From contig JAFEBS010000048.1 in the NCBI GenBank assembly GCA_018242525.1, positions 121,216 to 185,215 of the forward strand: 64,000 nt of DNA, written 5' to 3'. The notes beneath the pieces are model-generated. The model saw nothing but the letters and a program-made list of their open reading frames with translations, was not told the origin of the DNA and ran no database searches. Each line of letters opens with the position of its first letter. The first letter of the stretch is position 1. The DNA comes from Planctomycetota bacterium. Its GTDB lineage: Bacteria; Planctomycetota; Planctomycetia; Planctomycetales; Planctomycetaceae. Below are positions 17,420 to 25,712 of this stretch, one piece after another. The translations under genes and the position numbers were made by a program.

Positions 17420-17980
17420 TCATTGGCACTGCAATTCCTGATGCAGCCAGGCGCGTGAGTAAGCCCACAGACGGTCTGCTGAACGTAACGAGATGTTCAG
17501 TATCTCGGCCGCTTCCGGCAGAGTCAGTCCAGCGAAGTATCGCAATTGAACCAGGGTCACAGCACTGCGATCGACGAGCGCCAGTTTGGCGAGAGCGGCA
17601 TCGAGTGCAATCAAATCTTCGCGTGGTTCTGGCGCGGCGATTTCGACTTCGTCCAAGCCCCGACGCACAAAATCACCACCATGCCTGATTCGCTGCTTTC
17701 GCCTCGCATTTTCGACGAGAATTCGTCGCATGGATTCGGCAGCCGCCGCGAAGAAGTGACCACGTCCGTTCCATGCTTCTGCGTCCTGATGATCACCGAC
17801 GACTCGCAGGTAGGCTTCGTGCACGAGCGCCGTTGCCTGTAGTGTCTGCCCAGACTCTTCCCGAGCCAACTTCGACCGGGCCAGTTTGCGCAGTTCGTCG
17901 TACACGATGGGCAGTAGTTCCGCGGCGGCGGAACCGTCGCCTGAGACCATTCGAGAAAGTAGAATCGTGACATCAGACAT
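17420..17980 (-). CDS. ECF-family RNA polymerase sigma factor (planctomycete/Acidobacteria Sig-70 X6-like)
   Basis: Start at ATG 17980 (MSDVTILLSRMVSGDGSAAA) gives 186 residues, normal for ECF factors. Region 2 is seen in LLPIVYDELRKLARSKLARE, followed by the subfamily hallmark TLQATALVHEAYLRV and GRGHFFAAAAESMRRILVEN. Region 4 is the helix-turn-helix LRYFAGLTLPEAAEILNISL, then RSADRLWAYSRAWL. No anti-sigma factor gene is adjacent; instead the downstream neighbour is an LRR Ser/Thr kinase, an arrangement common in Planctomycetota where the kinase is thought to act on the sigma factor. Confidence 0.92.
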   Translation of the reverse strand: MSDVTILLSRMVSGDGSAAAELLPIVYDELRKLARSKLAREESGQTLQATALVHEAYLRVVGDHQDAEAWNGRGHFFAAAAESMRRILVENARRKQRIRHGGDFVRRGLDEVEIAAPEPREDLIALDAALAKLALVDRSAVTLVQLRYFAGLTLPEAAEILNISLRSADRLWAYSRAWLHQELQCQ

Positions 17981-18283
17981 GAGTTCATACGCTCCTCGCC
18001 TCGAAATCCAACAGCTCGTCAACCGAATTCGCAGCGAAACCGTAACTTTGGACCTTGAGTCACCGCAAGTCTTTGGCGAGCCGGATTTGGAATCGCAGGT
18101 TTTCCGATGTCAGGTTGGCTTGACGAGCTGTTTCGTGCAATGCGGTCGAGTATCAATCCGCGACTTCCACAACTCTTCCCAGAGTTCCCCCATGGAACCG
18201 ATGTTTGGCAACAGTGCCTCAGTGTCCCCCTGCCAGAATCGCCTGGCCCGTCGTGAGTTCCACTGGACTAAAGGATTCAAAGG
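17981..18283. other. Intergenic stretch between the sigma factor and the RAYT element
   Basis: No convincing gene was seen. The part next to 17980 should hold the minus-strand promoter of the sigma factor-kinase pair, but I cannot point to clear -35/-10 boxes. Confidence 0.4.
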
Positions 18284-19064
18284 TGTCAGGACTCTTTGTT
18301 TTCATGGGCATCACCATCTGTGGGCAAGAGCGGTCGAATCTGGGGGCGTCCACGCGGGTAATGTCGATTACAAGCCAAGGCGTTCCACAATCGATTCTAT
18401 CCAGGTCGCGTCCCCGTGGGGAGTACCCCGCTGAGCGCAGCGGCGGATCGCAGCCAACTCCTTGTCGGTCAGTGGCTCATTGACACGCTCGATCCAATTC
18501 GACCGGCGTGAAATTGGCCAGGGAGAGAACAGGCATGGAGCGGGCTCGGTCGGTTGCAACCAGCGCCACAGGGATCCCCAACGCCAGTCCTCGGCACGGA
18601 GCACGAGTTGTGCGCGGCAGGCATTGCGTTCCACGTACCGGCAGACTGTCAAAAAGTGGCCGTCATCCTGGATGGGAAAACTTTTGAATCTCCCCTGGTA
18701 GACATGGCCTTCGCCGGAAGTGTGGTAATGAGCGTGATAACGCATCGTGTGCGTGGCCGTGATCCACCGCAGGAAATGACTCATTTCCCCGGCTTGATTC
18801 GGACGCAGCACCAGATGCCAGTGGTTTGGCATTCACTGATACGAAAACAGTTGCACGTCGTACAGTTGGAGTCCCTCACTCAGGATTCGCTCAAACGCCT
18901 CAAAGTCGCCTTCTTTGTGGAAGATCTCGGAGCGTGAGTTCTCCCGGTTCAGGGCATGATACAGCCCACCAGCTTCATCGGCTCGCGGAGGACGGGGCAT
19001 CCTGACAGCGTAACGACCGCTCTCCTGAATGTCACAGAGTCCTGACCGTCCTGACCCTTTGATT
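18284..19064 (-). mobile_element. RAYT-type element with subterminal inverted repeats
   Basis: The left border carries GTGTCAGGACTCTTTG (18284-18299). Near the right border the complement of GTCAGGACTCTGTG and a second GTCAGGAC copy lie at 19033-19057, so the transposase is bracketed by inverted GTCAGGACTC motifs. Such REP-like flanks are the usual context of REP-associated tyrosine transposases. A truncated relative lies 4.1 kb away at 13911-14197. Confidence 0.65.
18368..19000 (-). pseudogene. REP-associated tyrosine transposase (RAYT, IS200-like fold) broken by an in-frame TGA
   Basis: Reading from ATG 19000, the frame gives MPRPPRADEAGGLYHALNRE through QLYDVQLFSYQ, then a TGA at 18835-18833, and continues in the same frame with MPNHWHLVLRPNQAGEMSHF to a stop at 18368. 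The order matches Y1-type RAYT transposases: N-terminal GGLYHALNRE, the HUH motif as NHWH, then the catalytic-Tyr helix CRYVERNACRA. In relatives the position before MPNHWH is usually Trp, Leu or Val, so the TGA is most simply a TGG to TGA change. The downstream half could in principle start at ATG 18832 but would lack the N-terminal strand. Probably inactive. Confidence 0.85.
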
Positions 19065-19241
19065 TCTATGAGACCCTCCCTGGCCCAAGCGTGGCAGCCT
19101 GCTCCAAGGAGGGAATCACTGAAAGCGAAAAATCGGCCAGAAGCGGTCTCACCACCAACACCAAATCTTCAATTCGCCCTCGAAGCTCCAGCCCACTTTC
19201 AGATTCGCGTCACAACAGACTGGCTTTCATTTTGGGTGCTA

Positions 19242-20225
19242 TTACTCCTCGGCCTCGGCCGAGTACGTCCGATCCTGAGCCATTTGTTGCGGGACCACGT
19301 CGTACTTGCCCACCGGGATGTCCACCGGAGTGCGGAATGACACGCTCCCATTCTTGGGCACGGCGCGGTTGAACGTCAGGCTGAAAAGTTTGCCCGATGG
19401 GGGCGGAGTCGGAACGCCGCCTGGGATTGCGTTGATGACCCAGAAGTCGCTAGACAGGTGGCTGTCCAGAGCGTAGGCGTAAGGGAAATAGCCATATCCA
19501 GAATTGTTTTCTCCCCAGCCGTTCCAGGAGTTCTTAAACTTAAGCCGTTGCGTCGCGTCGTTGTAGCCAACAATACAGACATCATGGCCGCCGAGCACTC
19601 TCTCTTGACCGCCTGGCATTGGCACCATCCCGGTATGAGTCACCTGTGGCGACTCAAAGGACTCGTATACCGTGAATCCAAAAAGAAACGGGAAGCCGCT
19701 GGCGATGCAGCCCCGTATGGAATCCAGGTCCTGTGCGACTGCAGAGTAGTTGCTGATTGCGTTGGGCTGAGCCGCTGCGTAAGCCGACTGCGGTGGCACC
19801 GTGGCGAACGTCTGCTGATGGTCCCCCTCGGCGTATACAGGGTCGTAGGGCCAAAGCGTCTCGGCACAAAATCCATACTGATGCAGGGCCTTGAGCATTG
19901 TGCGATTATCAACACCCGAATCATAGCTCGTCGTACCCATCAACTGCCGAGTCGTGTAATAGGTAAACAGCCGAGAGATGGATTCGACCCTTATCCCCTG
20001 CTTGTGCTGGTCGAACATCACGAGTGAGTCGATCGAGTTGGGACCGCAACTGCCAAGCTGTCCCTGATCTAGAACAGTCCCCATCCCCGTCGTAAGGTCC
20101 GCCGCCGGCGGCAACGCCGCCATGATTTGAGGGGCGGGAACGAACCGCAAGTCACGCCGATCAGGCTGTTGACGCTTCCAGCCATAATACCGATTGGATC
20201 CTGACATTTTGCTTTTTTGTGACAT
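19242..20225 (-). CDS. Papain-fold (C1-family) cysteine peptidase
   Basis: Start at ATG 20225 behind GGAGG (spacing ~7), although the frame is open to 20420. The 327-residue product carries the C1 catalytic set: DQGQLGSCGPNSIDSL with the nucleophile Cys, GGHDVCIVGYND with the His, and FKNSWNGWGENNSGYGY with the Asn. The residue after the nucleophile is Gly, not the Trp of classical papain (GSCWA), as happens in bacterial C1-like enzymes. There is no signal peptide from this start and only a short N-terminal propeptide-like stretch (YYGWKRQQPDRRDLRF). The C-terminal ~60 residues form an extra beta domain. Substrate unknown. Confidence 0.85.
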   Translation of the reverse strand: MSQKSKMSGSNRYYGWKRQQPDRRDLRFVPAPQIMAALPPAADLTTGMGTVLDQGQLGSCGPNSIDSLVMFDQHKQGIRVESISRLFTYYTTRQLMGTTSYDSGVDNRTMLKALHQYGFCAETLWPYDPVYAEGDHQQTFATVPPQSAYAAAQPNAISNYSAVAQDLDSIRGCIASGFPFLFGFTVYESFESPQVTHTGMVPMPGGQERVLGGHDVCIVGYNDATQRLKFKNSWNGWGENNSGYGYFPYAYALDSHLSSDFWVINAIPGGVPTPPPSGKLFSLTFNRAVPKNGSVSFRTPVDIPVGKYDVVPQQMAQDRTYSAEAEE

Positions 20226-20864
20226 GATTAAACCTCCGAAGTTCGTTGATCGCTCCCCCCCGACGATACGCACATCGGGGGGCGGCATCGAGTTGGTTTC
20301 GACTGCGGCAAGATGCCAGTTGCCGCAAGATGGCTTTTGTTGCTCGCAGAACAGATAGACACCCAAAACAATACGATCAAAAACTGACCGCAGCTTTGCA
20401 GAATTCCATGAAGTGATCAATCCTGCCCGTGAGTACGGTACAACGACGTGTGTTCAATCGCCAGTAAAAGGTCGTGAAACTCGATCCATACCGCCGAGCG
20501 TTGTCCTGTCAGGTCTGGCGACGGATGCAAGGCGGGAACTACAGGTTTGAGCGGAAGCTCTTGACTGAAGATGTGTTGTTCCAACAAGGATGAAGAGAGC
20601 GACGTGCAGGAGGAAGATTCCAAGAAAGTCGAACCGGCATCAGCCGCCAACAGGTCTCTTTTCACTCCGCGACGCGAAGGTGTCAAAATGCTACTATGCG
20701 ATCACTTCGTCTTCAAGTGATGATCATGCGCATATTCGCGTGCATTTTTGATGTCATATTTGTACAAGAACATTTCCATGCACCTCCAAGCACCTCTGCC
20801 ATCGGCCGTCCGCCGTTCCTAATGCCATTAATCTGACCACATGTGTTCCAGGGAAAAGCGATGA
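20226..20864. other. Gene-poor stretch upstream of the peptidase
   Basis: A ~90-codon minus-strand frame (20417-20686) exists but shows no recognisable domain, and its composition is not convincing, so it is not called as a gene. The promoter of the peptidase should lie here. Nothing else was seen. Confidence 0.35.
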
Positions 20865-21023
20865 ATGGGGAATCACTATGCCGGCAATGCGAGGGTCACT
20901 TCTAACACGAACGACGGGGTCCTTTACCCCATGTTCAGCGTGGGGATCCGTGATATCACCGATGGAAGTTCCCAGACGCTGGCTGTGGTAAAGATTGCTT
21001 ATGAATTGGGGGGGGGGATTTGA
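20865..21023 (+). pseudogene. Relic of a DUF1559 (pilin-like) protein
   Basis: The frame from 20865 reads MGNHYAGNARVTSNTNDGVL, continues with YPMFSVGIRDITDGSSQTLA, and stops at TGA 21021-21023. The pair NHYAGNA and IRDITDGSSQTLAVV is the signature of the C-terminal half of DUF1559 proteins, a large planctomycete family with a type IV pilin-like N terminus. The N-terminal helix and most of the body are absent. A run of ten G residues (21008-21017) lies just before the stop and may mark a frameshift. The remainder up to 21343 holds no recognisable gene. Confidence 0.6.
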
Positions 21024-21343
21024 CGGTGATGCGGCACATCTGCAAGTGACCCGAGGACGTGGAAGCTCATGCGTTCATGGCGCGACAAATCCTGGACAAT
21101 CGGGAAGCAGCAATCCCGATTCCTCTGATTTCCTCCGTTGACCTGTTGATCGACCACGTCCTTCGCCTGAATCCGACACCCATGTCAGAAATCTCGTTCA
21201 TCGTCACATTCAAGGAATCAGTGAACAGGGAAAGTCCGCCACGTCGGTAAGTTGCACTTTTTCCCGTCAATCCGGTAGCCTGTGAGATTGCGACATCCTT
21301 CTCCTTTTGCGGCGACATCCTTCTGAATTCGGGTGATTAACGA

Positions 21344-22609
21344 ATGTCTGTTCAACTCAGCGAGTTTGCCAAATCTCTGACGGTGGAAACCGCCTTTAAT
21401 GTGCTGGCGATTGCCAAATCTCTGAAGGCGGCGGGGAAGGATGTTGTCGAACTGGAAATCGGGGACAGCCCGTTTGACAGTACGGCATCGGCAAAGTCGT
21501 CCGGCGTCGAAGCCATTCAGCAGAATAAGTCCCACTATTGTCCTTCGCCCGGCCTTCCGGAATTCCGGGAAGCCGCTGCGAACTTCGTCAAGCACGAATT
21601 TGGCATTCCCGCCCAGGCCGCCAACATCATTGTCGCCCCCGGTGCCAAGGTGTTCGAGCAATACTTCTGTGAAGCCTTCTTGAATCCCGGTGATGGCGTG
21701 CTGGTGTTCAGTCCGTATTTCCCAACCTATCTTCCCAATATTCTGCGACGCAACGCCCGGCCTGTTCTGTCCCCGCTGAAGCAATCGAACGGGTTTCGGC
21801 CCGAGATGTCCGCCATCGAAAACTTCCTGAAGACCGATCCTTCGCCAAAAGCGATCTTCTTCAATTCGCCGCACAACCCAACCGGTGGCGTGATGACCCG
21901 GCAGGACCTGCGCGACGTCGCCGATCTGCTGCGCGGGACCAATGTTGCCGTGTTCAGTGATGAGCCGTATTGCCACATGGTCTGGAAGGGGACGCATGAA
22001 TCGTTGCTGTCTGAACCAGGCATGCTGGAACGTTCAGTCGCTGCCTATACGTTCAGCAAGAGCTACAGCATGAGCGGTTGGCGACTGGGATTCTCAGTCG
22101 CGTCCGCAGAGGTGTCGGATGCCATCGGCAAAATGATCAACACTACACTTTCATGTACTCCGCCACTGGTCCAACTGGCTGGCAAGGCAGCGCTGGAGCG
22201 GGACACGACGGAACGTGACGCCGTCATGCAGAAGTTCCGGAAGAAGGTCGAACTGCTGACCAACGGCCTGAACCGCCTGGAAGGGTTCCATTCCCTGGAC
22301 CCGGCCGCCACGTTCTACGTCTTCCCGAACGTGGCTCCGATTTGCAATCGCCTGGGAATCACCAGTCACGGCCTGGCACTGTACATGCTCGAAGGAGCCG
22401 ACGACAAGTTTGGTGTCGCCTGCCTGGGTGGAGAATGCTTCGGTGATGCCGGAGGTGGCTTCCTGCGGTTCAGTTGTGCGGAACCCGACGAACGCCTGCA
22501 GCAGGCGCTGGACTTCCTGCCCATTGGAATCTCGCGGACGGATCGAATCGCGGCTTACCTGGAGAAATACCCCAAATACCGGCTGACCACTCCGTATCCT
22601 GTCGGCTGA
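21344..22609 (+). CDS. PLP-dependent aminotransferase, class I/II fold
   Basis: A 421-residue protein of fold-type I. Visible family motifs are the substrate-pocket start (VVELEIGDSPFDSTA), HYCPSPGLPEFREAAANF, FNSPHNPTGGVMT with the conserved Asn, SDEPYCHMVW with the Asp-x-x-Tyr pair, and YTFSKSYSMSGWRLGF with the PLP Lys followed by the conserved Arg. Length is typical of aspartate-aminotransferase-like enzymes, but the specific amino donor cannot be read. The gene ends at 22609 and is followed by a palindromic element. Confidence 0.9.
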   Translation: MSVQLSEFAKSLTVETAFNVLAIAKSLKAAGKDVVELEIGDSPFDSTASAKSSGVEAIQQNKSHYCPSPGLPEFREAAANFVKHEFGIPAQAANIIVAPGAKVFEQYFCEAFLNPGDGVLVFSPYFPTYLPNILRRNARPVLSPLKQSNGFRPEMSAIENFLKTDPSPKAIFFNSPHNPTGGVMTRQDLRDVADLLRGTNVAVFSDEPYCHMVWKGTHESLLSEPGMLERSVAAYTFSKSYSMSGWRLGFSVASAEVSDAIGKMINTTLSCTPPLVQLAGKAALERDTTERDAVMQKFRKKVELLTNGLNRLEGFHSLDPAATFYVFPNVAPICNRLGITSHGLALYMLEGADDKFGVACLGGECFGDAGGGFLRFSCAEPDERLQQALDFLPIGISRTDRIAAYLEKYPKYRLTTPYPVG

Positions 22610-22631
22610 TCCATTTCGGTATCGACTCGCA

Positions 22632-22725
22632 GTCCGTGGTAAAAGGGGTCTGACCCTTTGGAGGGCAATGGATTCACCTTGAAAATCGCATGCCCGGAGA
22701 GAGTCAGACCACTTTTACCACGGGC
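22632..22725. repeat. Dispersed palindromic element, copy 2 (complete)
   Basis: Inverted arms of about 25 bases (CCGTGGTAAAAGGGGTCTGA and its near-complement ending CTTTTACCACGG at 22723) enclose a core with CTTTGGAGGGCAATGGATTC and AAAATCGCATGCCC. Nearly the same sequence stands at 61343-61442, and a half copy at 11691-11748. It has no coding capacity. It follows the aminotransferase closely and could act as an RNA hairpin. Confidence 0.8.
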
Positions 22726-22745
22726 TGCTGGCAAGGAGGACTGTC

Positions 22746-23045
22746 ATGGGACCTTCGATTCCGCTGTTCGGGATTCTCGCCGTAACGGGTCTCTCGTTCG
22801 TGTCGTTTCTGGTCTCGCCATTTGTGGCGTGGAGTAAGGGGTACGCCCCTTACCTGTGGTTGTTTGCCTGCGGACCAGTCGGGTTGGTGGTGATCGCCTG
22901 TCTTCCGTCTGCCCGGAAAGCGTCCACTCCGGAACTGATGGAACTGATGCAGACGCGAGGCAACACGACCGGGGCCATTCTGACGGGTGTCGGGCTCGTC
23001 GTCGGCCTGATGCTGGCGGTTCCGGCCGTTCTGCTGGGGATTTGA
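22746..23045 (+). CDS. Small membrane protein of unknown function
   Basis: A 99-residue product with an ideal AAGGAGGA ribosome site five bases upstream of ATG 22746. It has three hydrophobic stretches: LFGILAVTGLSFVSFLVSPF near the N terminus, a middle one around LWLFACGPVGLVVIACL, and TGVGLVVGLMLAVPAVLLGI at the C terminus. The loop between the last two is hydrophilic (PSARKASTPELMELMQTRGN). No family was recognised. The next gene starts about five bases downstream, so the two are likely co-translated. Confidence 0.7.
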   Translation: MGPSIPLFGILAVTGLSFVSFLVSPFVAWSKGYAPYLWLFACGPVGLVVIACLPSARKASTPELMELMQTRGNTTGAILTGVGLVVGLMLAVPAVLLGI

Positions 23046-23050
23046 GTCCC

Positions 23051-23452
23051 GTGGCTTCCGCAAAACGAACGCAGCCCTGGAGCACTTTCGTGCTGGTCAC
23101 CCTCCTGGCGGGCTATTGGGTGGCGATGTTTGTCAGTACCCACGTACCGACTCTGCCAATTGCCCTGCCCGGACAAAGTGACAAAACGGTCCATCTGACT
23201 GCGTTCTGCGGCCTTGCCTCGCTCTTGATGGCCTGGCAATGCAGTCGTGGTCAGGTCGGACTGAGCCACCTGCTACTGATGTGGCTCATGCTGGCCGGTT
23301 ACGGTGTGGTCGACGAAGTCACCCAACCAATTGTCGGACGCGTCTGTGATCTGCACGACTGGCTGTCCGACCTGCTTGGTGCCACCATCGGACTGGCAGC
23401 CACCTGGCCGCTGGCATCACGCCTGTTCCGCACTTCGAGCGCAGGGCAGTGA
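23051..23452 (+). CDS. VanZ-like family membrane protein
   Basis: Start inferred at GTG 23051 (VASAKRTQPW), six bases after the previous stop; the frame is open further upstream but only through the preceding gene. The 133-residue product has four membrane segments and the VanZ pattern: a Lys-x-x-His after the first segment (SDKTVHLTAFCGLASLLMAW) and DEVTQPIVGRVCDLHDWLSD followed by a glycine-rich helix. VanZ is named for teicoplanin resistance, but most family members have no known function and no resistance role is implied here. Confidence 0.75.
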   Translation: MASAKRTQPWSTFVLVTLLAGYWVAMFVSTHVPTLPIALPGQSDKTVHLTAFCGLASLLMAWQCSRGQVGLSHLLLMWLMLAGYGVVDEVTQPIVGRVCDLHDWLSDLLGATIGLAATWPLASRLFRTSSAGQ

Positions 23453-23571
23453 GCCGGGTGCCGTGAGGCCCCGGTCTCCCGGATGGCAGCATCAGTACGG
23501 GTGAAGAGTCCGGTGCCTGACGGCGACCGGCTCACCTGAGGTCACCTGGAATCGATGGACTGGGAATGAAT

Positions 23572-24870
23572 CTATTTCCAGGCCGGACCATTCGGGAATT
23601 CGTACCGGGCAATGGATGCAGGGTGCATCGTGATGCTATAGCCGGGAGCGGTCGGAGGCATGTAGTGACCGTTCTTCATCACGATCGGATCCACGAAGTG
23701 CTCGTGCAGGTGTGCCGCGTATTCACACAACCGGTTTTCCAGTGAACCGCTGACACACACGAAATCAATCATCGCCAGGTGCTGGACGTATTCACACAGG
23801 CCGACTCCACCCGCATGCGGACAGACCGGAATGCCGAATTTGGCTGCCAGTAACAGCACCGACAGCACTTCATTCACACCCCCCAGGCGACAACTGTCGA
23901 TCTGCAGCACGCCAATCGCCTGTGCCTGCAGGAACTGCTTGAACATGATCCGATTGGCACAGTGTTCCCCCGTGGCGACCTGAATTGGCGCGACCGCTCG
24001 TGCGATCGCCGCGTGCCCCAGCACGTCATCCGGATTGGTCGGCTCTTCAATGAACCACGGCTTGAACTGTGCCAACTCGCGCATCCATTCGATGGCAGGG
24101 GTGACATCCCAGACCTGGTTGGCATCCATCATCAAGCGACGGTCCCAGCCGATTTCTTCGCGGATAATGTGGCAACGGCGAATATCATCCTGCAGATCGC
24201 GTCCCACCTTGATCTTGAAGACGCTCCAACCCTGGGCCAGGCATTCGCGGCACAGACGCCGCAGCTTTTCATCATCGTAGCCCAGCCATCCGGCAGAGGT
24301 CGTGTAGGCCGGATAGCCGCTTTGTTCCAGTTGAGCAATCCGGTCCCCTTTGGTCGACGCCACTCGCTGCAGCAGTTCCAGAGCGGATTCTGGAGTCAAA
24401 GCATCCGTCAAATACCGGAAATCGATGCAGCCGACATATTGTTCGGGCGTCAGGTCTGCCACCAGTCGCCACAACGGCTTTTGTTCAACCTTCGCCCACA
24501 GATCCCAGACGGCGTTGACCACTGCCGCCGTGGCCAGGTGGATCGCACCCTTTTCGGGACCGATCCAGCGGAGCTGACTGTCGCCCGTGATGTGTCGCCA
24601 GAACCCGGCCATGTCCCGGGTAAACGATTCCAGAGTCCGCCCCACAACCAGTGGAGCCAGGCCTTCAATCGCCAGGCAGCAGACCTCGGTTCCGCGACCG
24701 ATTGTGAACGTCATCCCATGTCCCGCGAGACCCTCGGGGTGGTCGGTTTCCAGGATGACATAGGCTGCCGAATAATCCGGATCCGGATTCATGGCGTCGG
24801 AACCATCCAGCATCCGTGAAGTCGGAAATCGAACGTCGTGAACCTTCAAACCGGTAATCGTGATGGTCAT
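23572..24870 (-). CDS. Enolase-superfamily sugar acid dehydratase, L-fuconate dehydratase-like
   Basis: Start at ATG 24870 (MTITITGLKVHDVRFP), giving 432 residues. The mandelate-racemase-type active site is intact: KxK as SVFKIKVGRD, metal ligands MMDANQVW (Asp), FIEEPTNPDD (Glu) and ATGEHCANR (Glu), QIDSCRLGG, and the general base His in CPHAGGVGLCEYVQH. The N-terminal SRMLDGSDAMNPDPDYSAAY and the CPHAGGVGLCEYVQHL stretch are characteristic of L-fuconate dehydratases, which convert L-fuconate to 2-keto-3-deoxy-L-fuconate. Other sugar acids cannot be excluded. A terminator between it and the upstream PH-domain gene suggests it has its own promoter. Confidence 0.88.
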   Translation of the reverse strand: MTITITGLKVHDVRFPTSRMLDGSDAMNPDPDYSAAYVILETDHPEGLAGHGMTFTIGRGTEVCCLAIEGLAPLVVGRTLESFTRDMAGFWRHITGDSQLRWIGPEKGAIHLATAAVVNAVWDLWAKVEQKPLWRLVADLTPEQYVGCIDFRYLTDALTPESALELLQRVASTKGDRIAQLEQSGYPAYTTSAGWLGYDDEKLRRLCRECLAQGWSVFKIKVGRDLQDDIRRCHIIREEIGWDRRLMMDANQVWDVTPAIEWMRELAQFKPWFIEEPTNPDDVLGHAAIARAVAPIQVATGEHCANRIMFKQFLQAQAIGVLQIDSCRLGGVNEVLSVLLLAAKFGIPVCPHAGGVGLCEYVQHLAMIDFVCVSGSLENRLCEYAAHLHEHFVDPIVMKNGHYMPPTAPGYSITMHPASIARYEFPNGPAWK

Positions 24871-24891
24871 TTCGAGTCGCTTTACCAAAGG

Positions 24892-24921
24892 AAAAAGCCC
24901 GGCACTTCCGGAGCCGGGCTT
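24892..24921 (-). terminator. Intrinsic terminator after the PH-domain gene
   Basis: On the minus strand, the stem GCCCGGC/GCCGGGC (24913-24919 and 24897-24903) with a nine-base loop is followed by five T. It lies in the 71-base gap between the PH-domain gene and the fuconate dehydratase start. Confidence 0.85.
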
Positions 24922-24941
24922 GAGTGACTGTCGGGATCGCC

Positions 24942-25505
24942 TCAATGACGAGACTGGATTCGAGCGAGTGACGCAGCCACCTGGCTGCGGGCGTCGCGCG
25001 TTTCCAGAATCACCTGTTGAAACCGCTCGGGATACGGAATACCTCGCATCAGCATCAGGGTGTCGCCATTGGCGTTCGTCAGGCGGACATCACCGGTCCG
25101 AAAAAAGGTTTGTCGGGAATCGGGATCGACGGAAACGCTCGCGACCTGGGTCAGCGGGACAGATTCCAGCAGCCGAATGCCGAGTGACGTCACTCGATTC
25201 ACGCTGCGGTTGGTGACGGTGTAGCGACTGCCGACCAGTTTCAGTCCCAGGTAAATCAGGATCCCCAGCGGGGCGGTCAGCAGAGCAAAGATGTACGAAA
25301 TCTTCACTCCCCAGATCTTCACCGGAATACACTCATACAGGCGATTGAGGAATTCCCCCAAGGCCGTGCATGCGATCGACGGATACATTTCTTCAACAAT
25401 CGATTCAAATCCCGGGCTCACGCCCGAAATCGCTTGAGCTTTCTGCGTCAACATGGCTGCTGTTCGAATCCTCTGCATGGAAGGAACCGACTTCAAACTC
25501 GACAA
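24942..25505 (-). CDS. Bacterial PH-domain membrane protein
   Basis: A 187-residue protein. A hydrophobic hairpin at about residues 65-90 (WGVKISYIFALLTAPLGILI, then YLGL) precedes a PH-like barrel: SRYTVTNRSVNRVTSLGIRL, LESVPLTQVASVSVDPDSRQ and FFRTGDVRLTNANGDTLML. This matches small membrane-anchored bPH proteins (YdbS-like), whose functions are mostly unknown. The N-terminal ~60 residues are polar and could include a later true start. The downstream gap holds a good terminator. Confidence 0.75.
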   Translation of the reverse strand: MSSLKSVPSMQRIRTAAMLTQKAQAISGVSPGFESIVEEMYPSIACTALGEFLNRLYECIPVKIWGVKISYIFALLTAPLGILIYLGLKLVGSRYTVTNRSVNRVTSLGIRLLESVPLTQVASVSVDPDSRQTFFRTGDVRLTNANGDTLMLMRGIPYPERFQQVILETRDARSQVAASLARIQSRH

Positions 25506-25712
25506 ACGATATCCAAAGCGGGGGAAGAACTCCAGCGAACGTCAACGCCCGTTCGTGCGTCGGCGTACTGTTCAGAATTCGAGAAGAAGTTGTTCACCCA
25601 GCGACGGACCATTCCAAGCCATCGCGTCCAGGTCTGGGTCATAACGCGATAACGTGAAAAGAGATGCGGCCAGATAAAGGATTCAGGGCCGTGGCTGCCG
25701 ACGACCGAAGTC

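Noticed and set aside
20417..20686. 89-codon minus-strand frame upstream of the peptidase
   Set aside because: No ribosome site, no domain and no conserved-looking features; left as intergenic.
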